Assembly: GCA_001695595.3 (NCBI GenBank)
Contig: MBPM02000016.1
Span: 806,001 to 870,000 of the forward strand
Direction of reading: 5' to 3'
Length of the DNA stretch: 64,000 nt
DNA from: Plasmopara viticola
Taxonomy: Eukaryota; Oomycota; Peronosporomycetes; Peronosporales; Peronosporaceae
The position numbers were made by a program, and so were the translations under genes. Position 1 is the first letter of the stretch. Every line of letters begins with the position of its first letter. Below are positions 47,777-59,640 of this stretch, piece by piece. Under the pieces are notes generated by a model that saw only the letters and a program-made list of their open reading frames with translations, searched no databases and was not told the DNA's origin.

Positions 47777-50700
47777 TTTTCGGAAAAGGTTGGGGTGACG
47801 CCCTCCTTCCAAGCGCGGGGGCTAAATGCTCGCGCGCTTCGGGCAGGTGCTCTCGGGCATCTGCAGGTCTCTAACGAGTCTCACCCTCGACGCGACGGTC
47901 TCCAGCACCAGGCCAAACCCCCTTCCACGTCCTAACCGCGCCAACCGCATCCGGATTGGCTCATTCAATGTGAATTCTCTAGGTTCGAAGCGCAAGAAGC
48001 ACGAAACACTCCCCGAAGATCTCCGGCGCTACCGCGTCGATATCCTTGGCCTCCAAGAAACCAAGATCTACGATAGAGGTGAGCACCTCATTGATGACTT
48101 CCTTCTTCTAACCCTGCAAGCAAAAACCGAGTTACACGGCATCGGATTCGCAATCTCTCCGCGACTCCGACCATTCCTCCAACGCTACTGGTCTCACTCC
48201 GACCGTATCGGTATCTTAAAACTGCGACTACCCCACATCGGCACCGTCAACATCGTGAATGCGTACTCACCGCACAGCGGCTACCCCCTAGAAGCCGTCG
48301 ACAGATTCTACGCTGACCTCAGCACCGCGCTCACCTCCCTCCCGCGCCGCGATCTAACCTTCCTTACAGGCGATTTCAACGCAAAGCTGGGCCGGCGCCA
48401 CGACCTTGAACCCTTCCTTGGGAACCACGGCCGCGGTTATCGCAACCGCAACGGTAATGTCCTCGCCTCCTTTTGTCAGACTCACAACCTCTTTGTGACA
48501 AACACAGATTTCCCGAAGCGAGCAAAGAACATCACGACGTGGACCCAGCGCAGATCGGACCACTTTATCTACAACCAGATTGACTACATCCTCTGCTCGC
48601 AGAACTGCCGTCGCCTGTGCGTGGATGCGCAGGCTTGGGGCGGCACTCTCACTTCATCAGACCACAAGCTCGTCACCGCGGACTTCACTCTAGAGGGCGC
48701 CGCTCAGATCCGGTTCCGACCGCGCTCAGAGCTCCCACGACGACTACACCTCGCCCGCGACGCCCTAGTCCATGACGAAGGCGCCCGCGACGCCTACGTA
48801 CGAGCGCTGATCGCTGCCTCAACTGAACACCCGATCCCAGTCACCGACCCGATCCAGCAACGGTGGAACGCAACTCTACAGACGACAAAAACGGCCGCCG
48901 AACTAGCTGTTGGCTTCTCCCCTCAACGCAGTACCCGCAGATACATCGACGCCACGCTCACAGCACTGTCCGAACAGCAACGTCAACTCCGACTCCGTGT
49001 CCAAAACGACCACGCTGCGAACATCGCAGAACTTCGCCGCGAACGTAACGCCGTACTCCGCCAAATCCATCAACGCTGCCGCGAACTCGCCTTCCAAGCT
49101 CTCGACGCCAAGATCAGCCGCATCGAAGAACTTCACGACTCCGTACGCATGTACTCAGCCGTACGCGAGCTCTTCCCGCGACCACCAGGACAAGTCACCG
49201 TGCACGACAGCACAGGCAAATACATCCTACACCGACCAACCGCGAACAACCTCATCCGCAGCTACTTCAAAGGACAACTAACGGATCCAACCCACGCTCC
49301 AATCATCCCAAGCAGCGATGCGCGACCTCTGAGCTCCCCAATCACTGGTGACGAGCTCGCCCGCGCTTTCCGCCGACTCAGCAACGGACGTGCATCAGGA
49401 CCCGACGATATTCCAGCAGAACTGCTCAAGTACGGAACTGACCAGATTGCCGAACCCCTCGCGGCTCTGATCAACGACAGTTTCGCACTTGGACAGCCAC
49501 TCGAGCTCGGCGAAGGCACTCTTCTGTGTCTCCCGAAGCCGAACAAACCCCAAGGTGAATGCTCCAGTCTCCGACCGATCGTCCTACTCAACAGCATCCG
49601 CAAAGCCGTATCACTCGTCGTCCTCAACCGGATCCGATCCGACGTCGACAACTTCCTCTCGCCACACCAAAGCGGCTTCCGCGCTCATCGCAGCACGGCA
49701 GACGCCGTCTGGGCTCACAAATGGCTCACCGCACGAGCCACCGACCGCCGTGAAACAGTTTATGTGTTAGGTATCGACTTATCCCGCGCATTCGACAGCA
49801 TCGACAGATCCAAGCTCATCACTGTGCTCCAGACATTTCTCCAAGACGACGAAGTTCGACTCATCCGACTCCTCCTGAGCCACACGACACTTTCACTCCG
49901 ATCCAGCAACCAAGCTCTCGACCCGTTCGAAAGTAATGTAGGTACACCCCAAGGCGACTCACTCTCACCCGTTCTGTTTACTATCTACCTCGAAGCAGCT
50001 CTTCGCGACCTCTCCGGTGCACTCGATGTGCCACACAACCTCCTGCAGCAGATGATCGTCTACGCCGACGACGCCGACTTCATCTGCACTGATCTATCCG
50101 TCGTCCAGCTTATCCAGGACCAGGCCCCAGCGATTCTCAGTCGCTGGAGTCTACACATGAACGAAGCCAAGACCGAAGTCATCAAAATCCGCCGCCACTG
50201 CAACCCGTCAGGCGCCACTCGACACGCCCGAGCCCGAGAAGAAACCTGGCGCCACACTAAGAAGCTCGGAACACTCCTCGGCGATATTGAAGATCTATCC
50301 CGACGCAAGTCCCTGGCCACCCTCGCGCTCCACCGCCTCTGGTCCGTCTGGCTCCGCCCCACGCTCATCTCACCCAAGACCCGCATTCGATTGTACAACA
50401 CCTACGTTTTACCAATTCTGCTGTACAACTGCGCCACCTGGGCTCTTACCAAGTCAGAGCTCCACGGCCTCGAGAGTTTCCATCGCCGCCAGCTTCGCTA
50501 CGCTCTTGGCTACCGCTACCCTCGACACATTTCGAATGCAAGACTGTACGACCTCTGTGATGAGCGGCCGCTGAGACTACGACTGACTCAAGCTCGCTGG
50601 CGCCTGTTTGGCCATGTACTTCGCCGCAATCCCGACATTCCAGCAAACCTCCAGATGCGCGCCTACTTCTTCTCCACCGCAGCAAAATGGCGCGGACGTC

Positions 50701-50967
50701 CCCGCACCACGCTCCCCTCAACACTCGACCACGACCTTGTTTCCTGTGGCTCCGGCTTTCGACTCCGGACAGCACAAGACCTCGAACTGCTTCGTACCCT
50801 TGCACAAGACCGAAAGAATTGGAAGACCCTCACGACCTCGGTGCTGGATGCACTGCCCGCCGAACGAGACTCGACGTATGCGGACACCACTCTATGCCGT
50901 GGACTAGCCAGACTGAGCCTAGCACGTGCGTACCTTGGCAACGCGATAACGTAATACATTACATTAC
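47777..50967 (+). mobile_element. Full-length LINE (non-LTR retrotransposon), apparently intact
   Basis: A 3191-bp element with perfect 12-bp target-site duplications. The leader is only 49 nt and contains a GC-rich hairpin (arms AAGCGCG at 47811 and CGCGCTT at 47833). One uninterrupted ORF follows. The 3' tail after the stop is just 13 nt (TACATTACATTAC-like repeats rather than poly-A). GC content is clearly higher than the flanks. The perfect duplication and open ORF indicate a recent insertion. No separate ORF1 is present, so it is a single-ORF type with an APE-like endonuclease. I do not assign a clade. Confidence 0.93.
47826..50954 (+). CDS. LINE polyprotein: APE-like endonuclease and reverse transcriptase
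   Basis: 1042 residues. The endonuclease/exonuclease/phosphatase domain spans about residues 40-290: RIGSFNVNSL (near 45), LGLQETKI (catalytic Glu near 78), GDFNAKLGRR (near 182) and SDHKLVTADF (Asp-His near 279). A helical linker (300-500, rich in Arg/Leu/Gln) leads to the reverse transcriptase: LCLPKPNKPQGECSSLRPI (near 565), SGFRAHRST, GIDLSRAFDSID (near 652), GTPQGDSLSPVLF (near 706) and the catalytic YADD (near 746). A C-terminal region with YVLPILLYNCATWAL and WRLFGHVLRR blocks follows, as in many LINEs; no RNase H or CCHC zinc knuckle was seen. All catalytic residues I can place are present. It nicks target DNA and copies its own RNA there. Residues 1-28 derive from the same 5' sequence kept in the short derivatives. 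Confidence 0.95.
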   Translation: MLARFGQVLSGICRSLTSLTLDATVSSTRPNPLPRPNRANRIRIGSFNVNSLGSKRKKHETLPEDLRRYRVDILGLQETKIYDRGEHLIDDFLLLTLQAKTELHGIGFAISPRLRPFLQRYWSHSDRIGILKLRLPHIGTVNIVNAYSPHSGYPLEAVDRFYADLSTALTSLPRRDLTFLTGDFNAKLGRRHDLEPFLGNHGRGYRNRNGNVLASFCQTHNLFVTNTDFPKRAKNITTWTQRRSDHFIYNQIDYILCSQNCRRLCVDAQAWGGTLTSSDHKLVTADFTLEGAAQIRFRPRSELPRRLHLARDALVHDEGARDAYVRALIAASTEHPIPVTDPIQQRWNATLQTTKTAAELAVGFSPQRSTRRYIDATLTALSEQQRQLRLRVQNDHAANIAELRRERNAVLRQIHQRCRELAFQALDAKISRIEELHDSVRMYSAVRELFPRPPGQVTVHDSTGKYILHRPTANNLIRSYFKGQLTDPTHAPIIPSSDARPLSSPITGDELARAFRRLSNGRASGPDDIPAELLKYGTDQIAEPLAALINDSFALGQPLELGEGTLLCLPKPNKPQGECSSLRPIVLLNSIRKAVSLVVLNRIRSDVDNFLSPHQSGFRAHRSTADAVWAHKWLTARATDRRETVYVLGIDLSRAFDSIDRSKLITVLQTFLQDDEVRLIRLLLSHTTLSLRSSNQALDPFESNVGTPQGDSLSPVLFTIYLEAALRDLSGALDVPHNLLQQMIVYADDADFICTDLSVVQLIQDQAPAILSRWSLHMNEAKTEVIKIRRHCNPSGATRHARAREETWRHTKKLGTLLGDIEDLSRRKSLATLALHRLWSVWLRPTLISPKTRIRLYNTYVLPILLYNCATWALTKSELHGLESFHRRQLRYALGYRYPRHISNARLYDLCDERPLRLRLTQARWRLFGHVLRRNPDIPANLQMRAYFFSTAAKWRGRPRTTLPSTLDHDLVSCGSGFRLRTAQDLELLRTLAQDRKNWKTLTTSVLDALPAERDSTYADTTLCRGLARLSLARAYLGNAIT

Positions 50968-50979
50968 ATACTTTATATA
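50968..50979. repeat. LINE target-site duplication, right (ATACTTTATATA)
   Basis: Exact second copy of the 12-bp duplication at 47765-47776. Confidence 0.88.
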
Positions 50980-51285
50980 GTACGGGTATCCACGGATAAA
51001 TCGAGGAATAGATACATATCATTTTTGTAGTCCATACCGGCACTGTGCTTTTAATATTAATAAAGATTCTTCTTTCCCATCGAGTCAAGGAATAGGTTTT
51101 TGGCTCAGCGCTAAGTTTCTCTAGAGTGCCAAGAAAAGGATAGGCAGAGCATTGTCATTGGCCAAGTCTGGTTTTCCTTCCTACAGCCGGTGGCACCGTA
51201 CGCGAGCACGAGAGTGTCAGTTTTTCTTCAAGCCAAGCGCTTTGATTGACGGACGCGAGCGCCTCGCACGTTCGCTCGCGTTGCA
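50980..51285. other. Promoter region of the PX-domain gene
   Basis: 306 bp between the LINE insertion and the PX gene start. Composition rises in GC toward the gene. No clear core promoter element identified. Confidence 0.4.
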
Positions 51286-52649
51286 ATGACTGATTTAGAC
51301 GAAATCGCAGAGGAGCGTCTCCACCCAGCTGACGACACTTCGAGCGATGGTGATGCTGCCGAAATCGTTGACGTCTTTTGCACCGCAGAGGACACTCCAC
51401 GATCGCTCACGGTACAGTCACTACCTTACGTCAAGTGCCGTGACAGCGCGAGTGCCATCTTCGGCTTTGACACGGTGGCACGGCGCCGCATCTCGCTAGC
51501 GTCTAATGTAACGTCTGACACAGCCAACTCGTCCCCTGACCACGCCGACAAGTTGCCCACGTCGCTCTCGTATTCGGTGCCATCGGTTACGATGGTCACA
51601 AACACGCCGCGTGGCCGACCCGCGGTGGACGTGATTGCCACGTATATGAACACGTGCGACCAGCGCACGGTAAAGACTGAGCTGATGCGTGCCCAAGCTC
51701 ACTTTGCGTCCCCTCGAGGTACGGCTTTCTTGTTTCACTTGCATTTCAACTCTTGCGTGTTGAACTTTTTTTGAAAGCCCAAAGAATTAACTGTTGTAAT
51801 TTACGACATGTCTGTCGCTATGACGTTGGCGATTGCTGTTGTGTTGTTGCTGCTGGTGAAAAAGGTGGTCCGACGTCGCGCATCCGCTCGTCTTCTATGA
51901 TGAGCAAAGACGGCAGCGCCGAGTGGGGCTGGTTTGCGGACATTGACTCGAGCAGCGAGAGCTGGGGTGGTGACGGCTCTATACACTCGATCCGCCGCCG
52001 ATTGAGTGCTGATTTGGGCCTCATTGATGTGGGCAATGTTCACGTCCTGGGCGATGAACTGACCAACACGCGCATAACTGCAGCACACAAGACGTTTGCG
52101 ATCGTCACAGAGGGCAACAGCAAAGTCGTCTCGGCGACAGTGTCTATTCCTAAGTTTCGCATTGTTCAATCTCGCTCTGGTGCCGATCGCCACGCACAGT
52201 ATTTGATTACGCTTATGCTCGGTAAAGAACTGTACGCAGACTGGCGCCGATATTCAGAGTTTGGCGAATTGGTCAAAATGTTAGATGATAAACGTTACAC
52301 GCGAACACAAGAAGCTTGGGCAGGGATCGAAACGCGCTGGTTTAATCGGCTCGAGCCATCGTATCTACATCAGAAATGCATTACGCTTGAGAACTTTATG
52401 CGCGAGCTCATGTACGAATCGAACGAGCCGACAGTGCTGATCAACTTTCTTGGCGGGTACCTTGGTAAAGTAAACGCGCGGCCAACGGACCCTATTGCTT
52501 ATCGTCCAGCTGCACAACTACCGAAAGAGCTTCGTCCACCGCAGCCACAGCACGAGCGAGAGCTATTTGAGAGAATGTGGGCCGAGAATTTCAAACGATC
52601 ACACGTGGACTATGCAGACACATTGGCGACGAGTCAGACTGCCGGCTAG
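51286..52649 (+). CDS. PX-domain (phosphoinositide-binding) protein (2 exons)
   Basis: Exons 51286-51718 and 51865-52649, joined in phase across a 146-nt GTACGG...AAAAAG intron (ASPRG/GPTSRIRSSS), about 404 residues. Residues 1-230 are low-complexity, Ser/Asp/Thr-rich, with no domain. The PX domain spans about 235-355: IPKFRIVQSRSGADRHAQYL, then ITLMLGKELYADWRRYSEFG (the R-Y-S/R-F signature that contacts the 3-phosphate), ELVKML, and RLEPSYLHQKCITLENFMRE plus VLINFLG, the helical end of PX. The usual Pro-rich loop is short and poorly matched. PX proteins bind PI3P on endosomes and act in sorting or signalling. No BAR, kinase or SH3 domain follows, so a stand-alone PX protein. Splice acceptor chosen because it alone restores frame; alternatives farther upstream would add residues. 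Confidence 0.8.
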
Positions 52650-53385
52650 AACGCGAGTGGGCGCCAGTATACGATGGGATACTAGTCAAAGCTTTGCCCT
52701 TTGATGATTCGTGTAGGAGATGAAAGGGGTGCCGCATATTAACCCTTTTTATCTAATTTACGTGATATCCTTTGACATTTTAAAGCTGTTTGTGTCAACT
52801 AGAACGTACAATGTAATTGCCTTCCTACTTTCAGGACTTCCATCTACCAGGATGGCCATAAACTTGCTCCGTCGTAACGTTGACGCGAGTACACAATCAG
52901 TGCCATACGTAACAACGATAATTAGTGCTGTCTACTTATTGTAGAAGTGGGAGACGTCGATCAGTCCGAATTACCATACATGTACTCTACAATGCATAGG
53001 CCCGTTTATGTTGATGTGACACACGATTACCACGTGAACACTGCAATCCGCTCTTGTTTATTCACGTAAAAAAAATTATAGAAGTTTTTTGTAAAATTTT
53101 ATATGCGGACTTTACATAAAAGTCTATATGTTGCGGATATTTTCGTGATTGTACCCTGGAGTCGCATGCGTTTGTGTCGACCGTTTTAGCACCAAAAAGT
53201 TTGGCCAGCTAGTTCGTATCACTGCATTTCGAGGAGGTGCTTTCGAAGCTATACAAGTACCAGCTTAAGGTGTACCCTGTTTATTGCGTCAATCCCACTC
53301 ATTTTACAAGCACGCCTTATTGCACATTTTCGAAACCGCTGTATTAATACGTAACAAGAGCGGAAGGATATTTCAATCATAGAGT
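52650..53385. other. Convergent spacer between PX and dolichyldiphosphatase genes
   Basis: AT-rich 736 bp with no recognisable feature; holds the 3' UTRs of both genes. Confidence 0.4.
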
Positions 53386-54287
53386 TTAAACAGCCTTGCT
53401 ATTGAAGTTAGCTGCACTATTTGCATAGCAGAGCGCGTGCTGATGAACAATGAGGTCGGGGATGTGAGAGATGTCGCGCAAGTAAAAGAACTGCGCGACG
53501 CGCGACTGGGTGATGATTGGAAACAGCCATGGCGACACCTACGAAAAAGCATTACTTTGGTGCTCCGCCAATGTAGATGGGAACACCTACCATTGAAACG
53601 AGCGCATGCCAAGTGATTCCGACAGTCGCTCCAACAATCGCCCCCACAGCAACTTGTTCTTTTGAGTGATAGCCCAAGCGCACACGGGAGTAGCAGGTAA
53701 ATCCCGCGAGAAGAATAGATCCGATGATCGTAAGCCACTGCTCGAAGTAGCGATGATAGTTGAGCCTTGGACACCAGCTTTAGTTTCTCGAGATATCAAA
53801 GTGGAGAAGAAACATGTTAGCCATACGTACCTCGTCATCGTGTAGGCGACAGTGTACGAGGCAAAAAATGATATAAATTGCGAATGCGCCGAGGGCATTC
53901 CGGAACTGCTCAAATCAACGCCGTTCGGCCGCTGCTGGTTGATAACTCTTTTCAGGACTTTGTTGATTATTTCACTCAAGACCTGTCAATATGAGAGCGA
54001 ATTAATGCACTCCGAAGCATGCATTATACATCACAGCATAATGGATGCATACCTGACCCAGCAACATGCTGACACTATCCAAATCGCGCTGAAATGTGAC
54101 GAGCGTAACGTGCATGATCGTCACAAACCTAAAACAGCTTGATGATTATTCTAAATAGACTAATAGCAGATATACGTAATTCGGACACCGGCGAAAGCGT
54201 GAAGAGCGCCATGATAATGCCAAAGCGGTCGGTCGGGTCGTACATGACCCATGTGAGCTCGAAGGCCCTGAGCGCCTTACTGGTCAT
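53386..54287 (-). CDS. Dolichyldiphosphatase, DOLPP1/Cwh8-like (PAP2 family, 5 exons)
   Basis: Exons 54287-54187, 54128-54053, 53982-53831, 53765-53591, 53538-53386; introns 58, 70, 65 and 52 nt; about 218 residues (human 238). This ER membrane enzyme removes a phosphate from dolichyl diphosphate so the carrier can be reused in N-glycosylation. Spliced motifs: LSPVFVTIMHVTLVTFQRDL across intron 1, KRVINQQRPNG (PAP2 motif 1 KxxxxxxRP), GMPSAHSQFISFF (motif 2 PSxH) and SRVRLGYHSKEQVAVG (motif 3 SRxxxxxHxxxQ). The motif 3 exon is hydrophobic on both sides, consistent with four or five membrane spans. The C-terminal RDISHIPDLIVHQ matches DOLPP1's RDTSLIPNVLW block. All catalytic residues are present. 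An in-frame ATG at 54341 would add 18 residues; 54287 fits the family better. The first donor (GTCCGA) is unusual. Confidence 0.87.
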
Positions 54288-54341
54288 GGCTAGCCTAAAA
54301 TGTACAAATGAGATCGATACGTAGAAAGTCCAGTAGCTCAT

Positions 54342-57300
54342 TTAACCATAGTCATCGGCTTACAAATATGAATCTCGTAGTTTAATGTCCCCGATAAGGC
54401 AGAAATGTCTTAGGAATTATTCCCACTAGCCTATCAAAATGCATAAAAGACCCAGTGTAGTCAGATCGGGATTTCCTGGCCCGGGTTTTTAAGTAGCTGG
54501 ACCACAGTCCTTAATTTAATGTGATAAATCGTCCTTTAAAATATTTGCTGACATCCCGTCAGCCGGACGAAACAACACATCTTTGTCCAGTAATTGTTGT
54601 TTCAAGATGAGGAATCCTGTTTCGACATTCTGATAGCAATCTGGTTATCTTCATCGAAGCGACTTGGTTGACACTGAAATTTAGCAACTACTGCTTACAA
54701 TTTAAAGCTTTTCGTTCTGTAGGCACATACTCTGCCCCATTGTTAGCCACGATGTTAGAGGTACTAGACACAGAACGAGGAAGATCGGTTGACCGCATGT
54801 GACAGGTCACATAATGTGCAGCAAGCGTATAATTAAAGTTTCGCGCGCAACTTGTGGCTGCAAACAACACAGCATGTCTAATGTGGATCCGGATTCTTTA
54901 ATTACTTGACGAACAATGCTCGCTTGGTCCTCTCTACAACAAATTATGGGTAATTACATCATGTTGAAGAAACGTTTTCATTGACACGATTGACAAATAG
55001 TATTATAGAATGCATACAGAAGCGGTCGAAGGTGACTTATCTTTACGTTAAGCGGTTACAGAACTTTGTTTGCACAGAGGAAGCGTGCAAAGCAGATTGG
55101 TACATTTTACAATCCAGTATCAGATTTAGTGTAACGGGCTCTTAAATCACATTGCACAGAGGAGGCGTGCAGAAAGTATTACGGTCTCCCGATTAACGAC
55201 AGTTGGTCTTGAGAAGCGAACTGTGCAGCAGACTGCATTTAGAGACTGTTTGCTCGATGTAGTACCTATATATTTTCAAGAGCTGGGTTCGACACTGTAG
55301 TGAAGGCAAGAACTAGCCCACTTTAGTATTTCTCGAGATAATTGAGTATACAAATTTGTGTAGATACCGATAGGGTGTCTGACTTGAACCAAGAGAATGG
55401 CCAGGCCAGTGAGGATCAAAACATGCTTTAACCTAGCGTGTAAGCATTACCGGCGCGTTTGACAGCCTCTGTGGCAACTCTTACTACTCTATAATTTACC
55501 GATGTACAGAAGTAAATTCGACTTTCTCATTCAGATGCAATTGCAGACATTTGCCTAATGCAGTGCACTATAAAATTTGCATCCGGACTTGCTGATCAGC
55601 AACACGCCCTTTTTTTTTTTGTACTAACACCGTTGCACTGTACAGCTTATTGTTTTATGAATTTAAAGCACTTTTCTTCACTTTTAAGCGCAAATAGCCG
55701 GTGACGAGAGCGAAGTATTCAAATCACGCACCATGCCATCATTTGTCGTTTTGGCAAAGACAAATAGTGAGCTCACATTATTGCTTGGTGACACGTACTC
55801 GGTGCCTGTAATGAGTCATATTGTGCCCATCCTTTTATTCGGTAGATTCGTAAAGGTGGATCTCTTATGCTAATATCACGTAGTTCAAGAACAAACAGAA
55901 TGCGTACAATTTCTTAAAGTTTCGAGCCAAAGTGCTGCATACGCTTTTTACAAGGCTAAATCATGACATGTACTTTTGAGCGGAGACTTTCAATACAGAA
56001 AAAAGGAATTGCTGACACTCAAGTAATGTTTTACCATTTGAAAATTAACACGTCTGCGATGTATACCGGCTGTTGACTAAGCTATGAACTCATGCTGTGA
56101 AATTGAGTATCTCTGATATCTTCGTCAATGTATTTAATGCAGCACATCTGCCGTAACACAAAGACTTTATAAATCGTCAAATTTACTTACAAACAAAGCT
56201 TTAAGTTTACCATGTGGTCTTTCGCGACACTCAGAAATTGGTTTGTATTGCATCCTTGATCTTTTTTTGTGGAGCCATCTTGGCGATGCTTTGTTATCTT
56301 CCTATAGAAATGTGCTCCTCAATGTGTCTTGAAATACCTTATTCGTTCAAAATGTTGCTACCGGCAATAGATATGTACAAATTGTCTGTTTATGGCTATC
56401 AATCGCTGAGATATTCAATGGGTTGGGGCTCCGTGAATACACACTGATCCTAATAGCTAGAGTGGTAAGGCTGGATGCACACTTCCATGGTAAAGCTGGA
56501 TGCACACTTCCATTTTAGTCTATGAGCCGTTCATATTCTGCCTTGTAATCTGACCTGCCGCGTAGCTCTCAACATTTTGAAGGCTTAGATTAGAGTGTAA
56601 TCGGGAACGTGCGTAGAGTTTGACCTCTTTCTCCTCTCGCTATATAAAACGGAGAAATATCAGATCATGCGTTTATGCGAGAGATATGAGGAAGAGCCTT
56701 TAAGCTTACCGCGAGTCCGCTGACTACTGTCGGTCCCAGGATCAGCGTTGATTCATTGCGAATTCAATGCTTGTTAAGACCAAAAACAGCGTCATTTTTT
56801 TACTAGTCGATCTTGATCGGTATGCTTGGTGTTTATTGCAATTTGGCTATTATTGTGGATTCTTTCTCTTTTCATTCTTTGCGGCAAGAGAATGATAGTC
56901 TCTTATACTTGATACTGGTCGAGCGATGTACTCTACTGGTGTCTTTAAACTCACCGGATGAACACTTCAATCTAATTATTAAGGATATTCTAATTAAAAA
57001 TTTAATGATTCGACAAGATCTTGACCAGCTTGGGCTGGACCCTGATCTAAGGGGAATTTAATATATATTGACACAATCTCAAGTCACAACGTTTGCGGGT
57101 CTACCATCCACTTCCCTTGGAACAGTCTATGCCGTATCTGTACAAGTTTGGCAGATATACATGATTTAGATACAGGCAATTGCGATGACTTGCGTAATGT
57201 CGTGAGGCTGTATAGTCTCGTTGGCCTGATCTGGTCGGCTTTAGTCGTATGTTGATGTGTCTGCCTTACTTGATTGCACGCAAGATGCGATCATTTCGTA

Positions 57301-58489
57301 AATTGCGATGCTCGGTCTCACGTAGGAAAATCAAAGGCTCAATGTACATTACTGTTTATACATGGTATGCAGTGATCAAGAGAAGTTGATTAAAAATACC
57401 CAAACGATGTCAAAAGCTAATTTTTTAAATTTGAAGCCGGTGAAGCGATCAAACATGATTAAGATAGCTGAGCAAACAAAAAAAGCCTGCTTCTAGTTCG
57501 TAGCTAATGGACCAGACAAAAAATAATAATCAAGACATTCATTCGAGTACTTACAATGTTTTTTTTTTGTGTAAACCAGCAAAGACGAGGAGGTGGCGTC
57601 CCCAATACGGCACATGATTGCACCCGGAAAATTATTTCAATTTATTTAATACAAGATGAGATGCCTAATCTACTCAAGTCATGACTATACCGCTCAAAGC
57701 TGCTAGATCATGATTGTGGTGGTGACACTGTATCAAACTGTGGTTCTGATTGGATGGTATATTACCTGGCGACCATCTGAAAGATCCAGATGCCCTACTC
57801 GCCTCAGAATCCAATTTTTTTCACATACTGTTGTACGCAAGCTGTGCCAATAAAGAATATTCTCACACGTAAGCAAATTCTCTTGACCCATTAATCTCCT
57901 CAATTTAAATTCGTAGAATTCTGAAAACAGAATTTCTTAAACTTAAGTTCTTATCATGATGACCAGACCCTGTTCGTAACCCGTAACGGTAACCTTTTCG
58001 AAGAAAGTGTCTTTTTCTCCCGACCATCAGGTTTCAAAGCTCTTAAATGCTTCCATCAGTTTCTTCGACCGTACATACGTACGCATCCAAGTGAGCCTTG
58101 TATATGACATTAAATGCCAATTATAAGTTATGTGTAGAGCGAATAGGAAATGCTTCCAGAGCGATATCATTCTGTAAAAATTAGGTTAGGCTGACGTAAT
58201 CCACCATCCACCAATGCTTTGTCTGCACACCGTTTGTAGTTAAGCCAGATGAAGATTTAGGTGGTCAAAACGACAAAATCAAGCAGTTTGTCCGGCATTA
58301 CACGAGAAAAGGACAACATATAGCTGATACAAACAGCTAATTGAGAAGAAGTAAGCTCCGTTGACCATCAAAGAAGAGTTCATGGTCACCCGACAAGCTC
58401 GTGGTCTATAGCACTGCAAAACTCGCGAGCTCACTTGCTGGTTAATGATGCGCTCTATATGTAGTGTTTTAGCTTTGGTGGCGTCGTGC
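54342..58489. other. Gene-free AT-rich region
   Basis: No gene supported. Frames at 54688-54870, 56214-56447 and 56813-57061 have no motifs, and the 56214 frame lacks a proper ATG. It contains a T homopolymer near 55610 and a short tandem repeat listed separately. Confidence 0.35.
56464..56513. repeat. 25-bp tandem duplication
   Basis: GGTAAGGCTGGATGCACACT and its end TCCAT at 56464-56488 are repeated directly at 56489-56513 with one substitution. Confidence 0.9.
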
Positions 58490-58720
58490 TTTATCTGTAT
58501 TTGAACCTAAACGCAAGGTATGGCCTCAGATTAAGTAGGCTGGAACATCAAGTGATAAGCCATTAACCCACCTCCGCTAGAAAGCTGAGGCGCTTTGGCA
58601 CGAAAAACTGACCGGGTCGATCAAGGTGCTGTATATTGGTGTTTCTGAGTGGTCACCAATGATGTCTAGGATAAGGGCTTTAAGCGATATTCGTGCGCGG
58701 AGTATGATGTGGCACAAAAT
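58490..58720. repeat. Dispersed degenerate repeat family, copy C
   Basis: Shows ACCTAAACGCAAGGTATGGC, CTCA, GGAACATCAAGTGATAAGCC, then CTCCGCTAGAAAGCTGAGGC and GCTTTGGCACGAAAAACTG. Best match is copy B at 33480. About 350 bp upstream a CATTAAATGCCAATTATAAG block also resembles sequence near 34000. Confidence 0.5.
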
Positions 58721-59479
58721 GGCTAAGCGACAACCCTAAAACAGCACTTTCTGCATGCGATAAGTGGTACAGCAAGCTTTAAGCCAATAATTTGTGTACA
58801 AAGCCCTATATCCACACGTGCAAAGTGTGGAGTCACGCATTATGTCTGGTTTCAAGGGATAAGAACCTGGTAGTCTTCATTTAGTACCTTTACTGGCCAA
58901 AAGAAATGGATTTCATCTCTCGAAAAAGTCGCCATCACGAACGACGAGTTTGAACAGCCATTTTGGCTGCCATTCGTCCTCGCTTTAATAGGCCGCAAAA
59001 ATGCCATTATATACTAAACTAAAGCTTTAGACGGAGTAGATAGGGGTAGGATTGTCGAGACAGAGCTTACTGAGTGGTCTCGTCTGCATGAAGTTTAGCC
59101 AGGTAATAGTGGAGAAAGATTTCCAGTTGATGATGCTTCATCCGCGGTGATAGCCGTCATTTGCGGCTGTAATTCTCCCCGCGCTTAGTGCATAAGGCTC
59201 AGGAAGCCAACACGACATGGCCACCCAGTGGTCTCGCATGACACGAGGAAACAATAGCACCCAGTTGACTGCTCCGCCTCGACTGGAAAAAAGTAAGCTC
59301 AATTAGTTTCCATTGTAGCAAAGGCTTGACCCCGACAAGATCTGCGGTCTATAAGCAGATCATACTGGCAAGTCTTACCAAATGTAACCGTATGGAAATT
59401 CAGTAAGTTGTTAACAGCACTTATTGACCCTAAGGCGTCAGGCAATTATGGTCGACGCTCTCGTGTTGAAGGGATCCCG

Positions 59480-59640
59480 ATCTTGAAGACCTTTGCGCAC
59501 ATGACATCGACATAAAAAGTATTTGCTTAGCGCCAGCATTCGAGGTCACAGTAACTAAACTTCCACGAAGTGAAACATGAATTCATCTCTGCTAGAAAGC
59601 AGACGCATTTTTAGCGGAAAATTGTAAAGCGTTAAGAGCA
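59480..59640. repeat. Dispersed degenerate repeat family, copy D
   Basis: The ACATGACATCGACATAAAAA and CTTAGCGCCAGCATTCGAGG blocks match the flank of copy B. CATGAATTCATCTCTGCTAG then AAAGCAGACGC and AGCGGAAAATTG match the conserved core. Confidence 0.45.

Noticed and set aside
48863..49770. Additional ORFs inside the LINE on both strands
   Set aside because: Out-of-frame shadows produced by the GC-rich LINE ORF.
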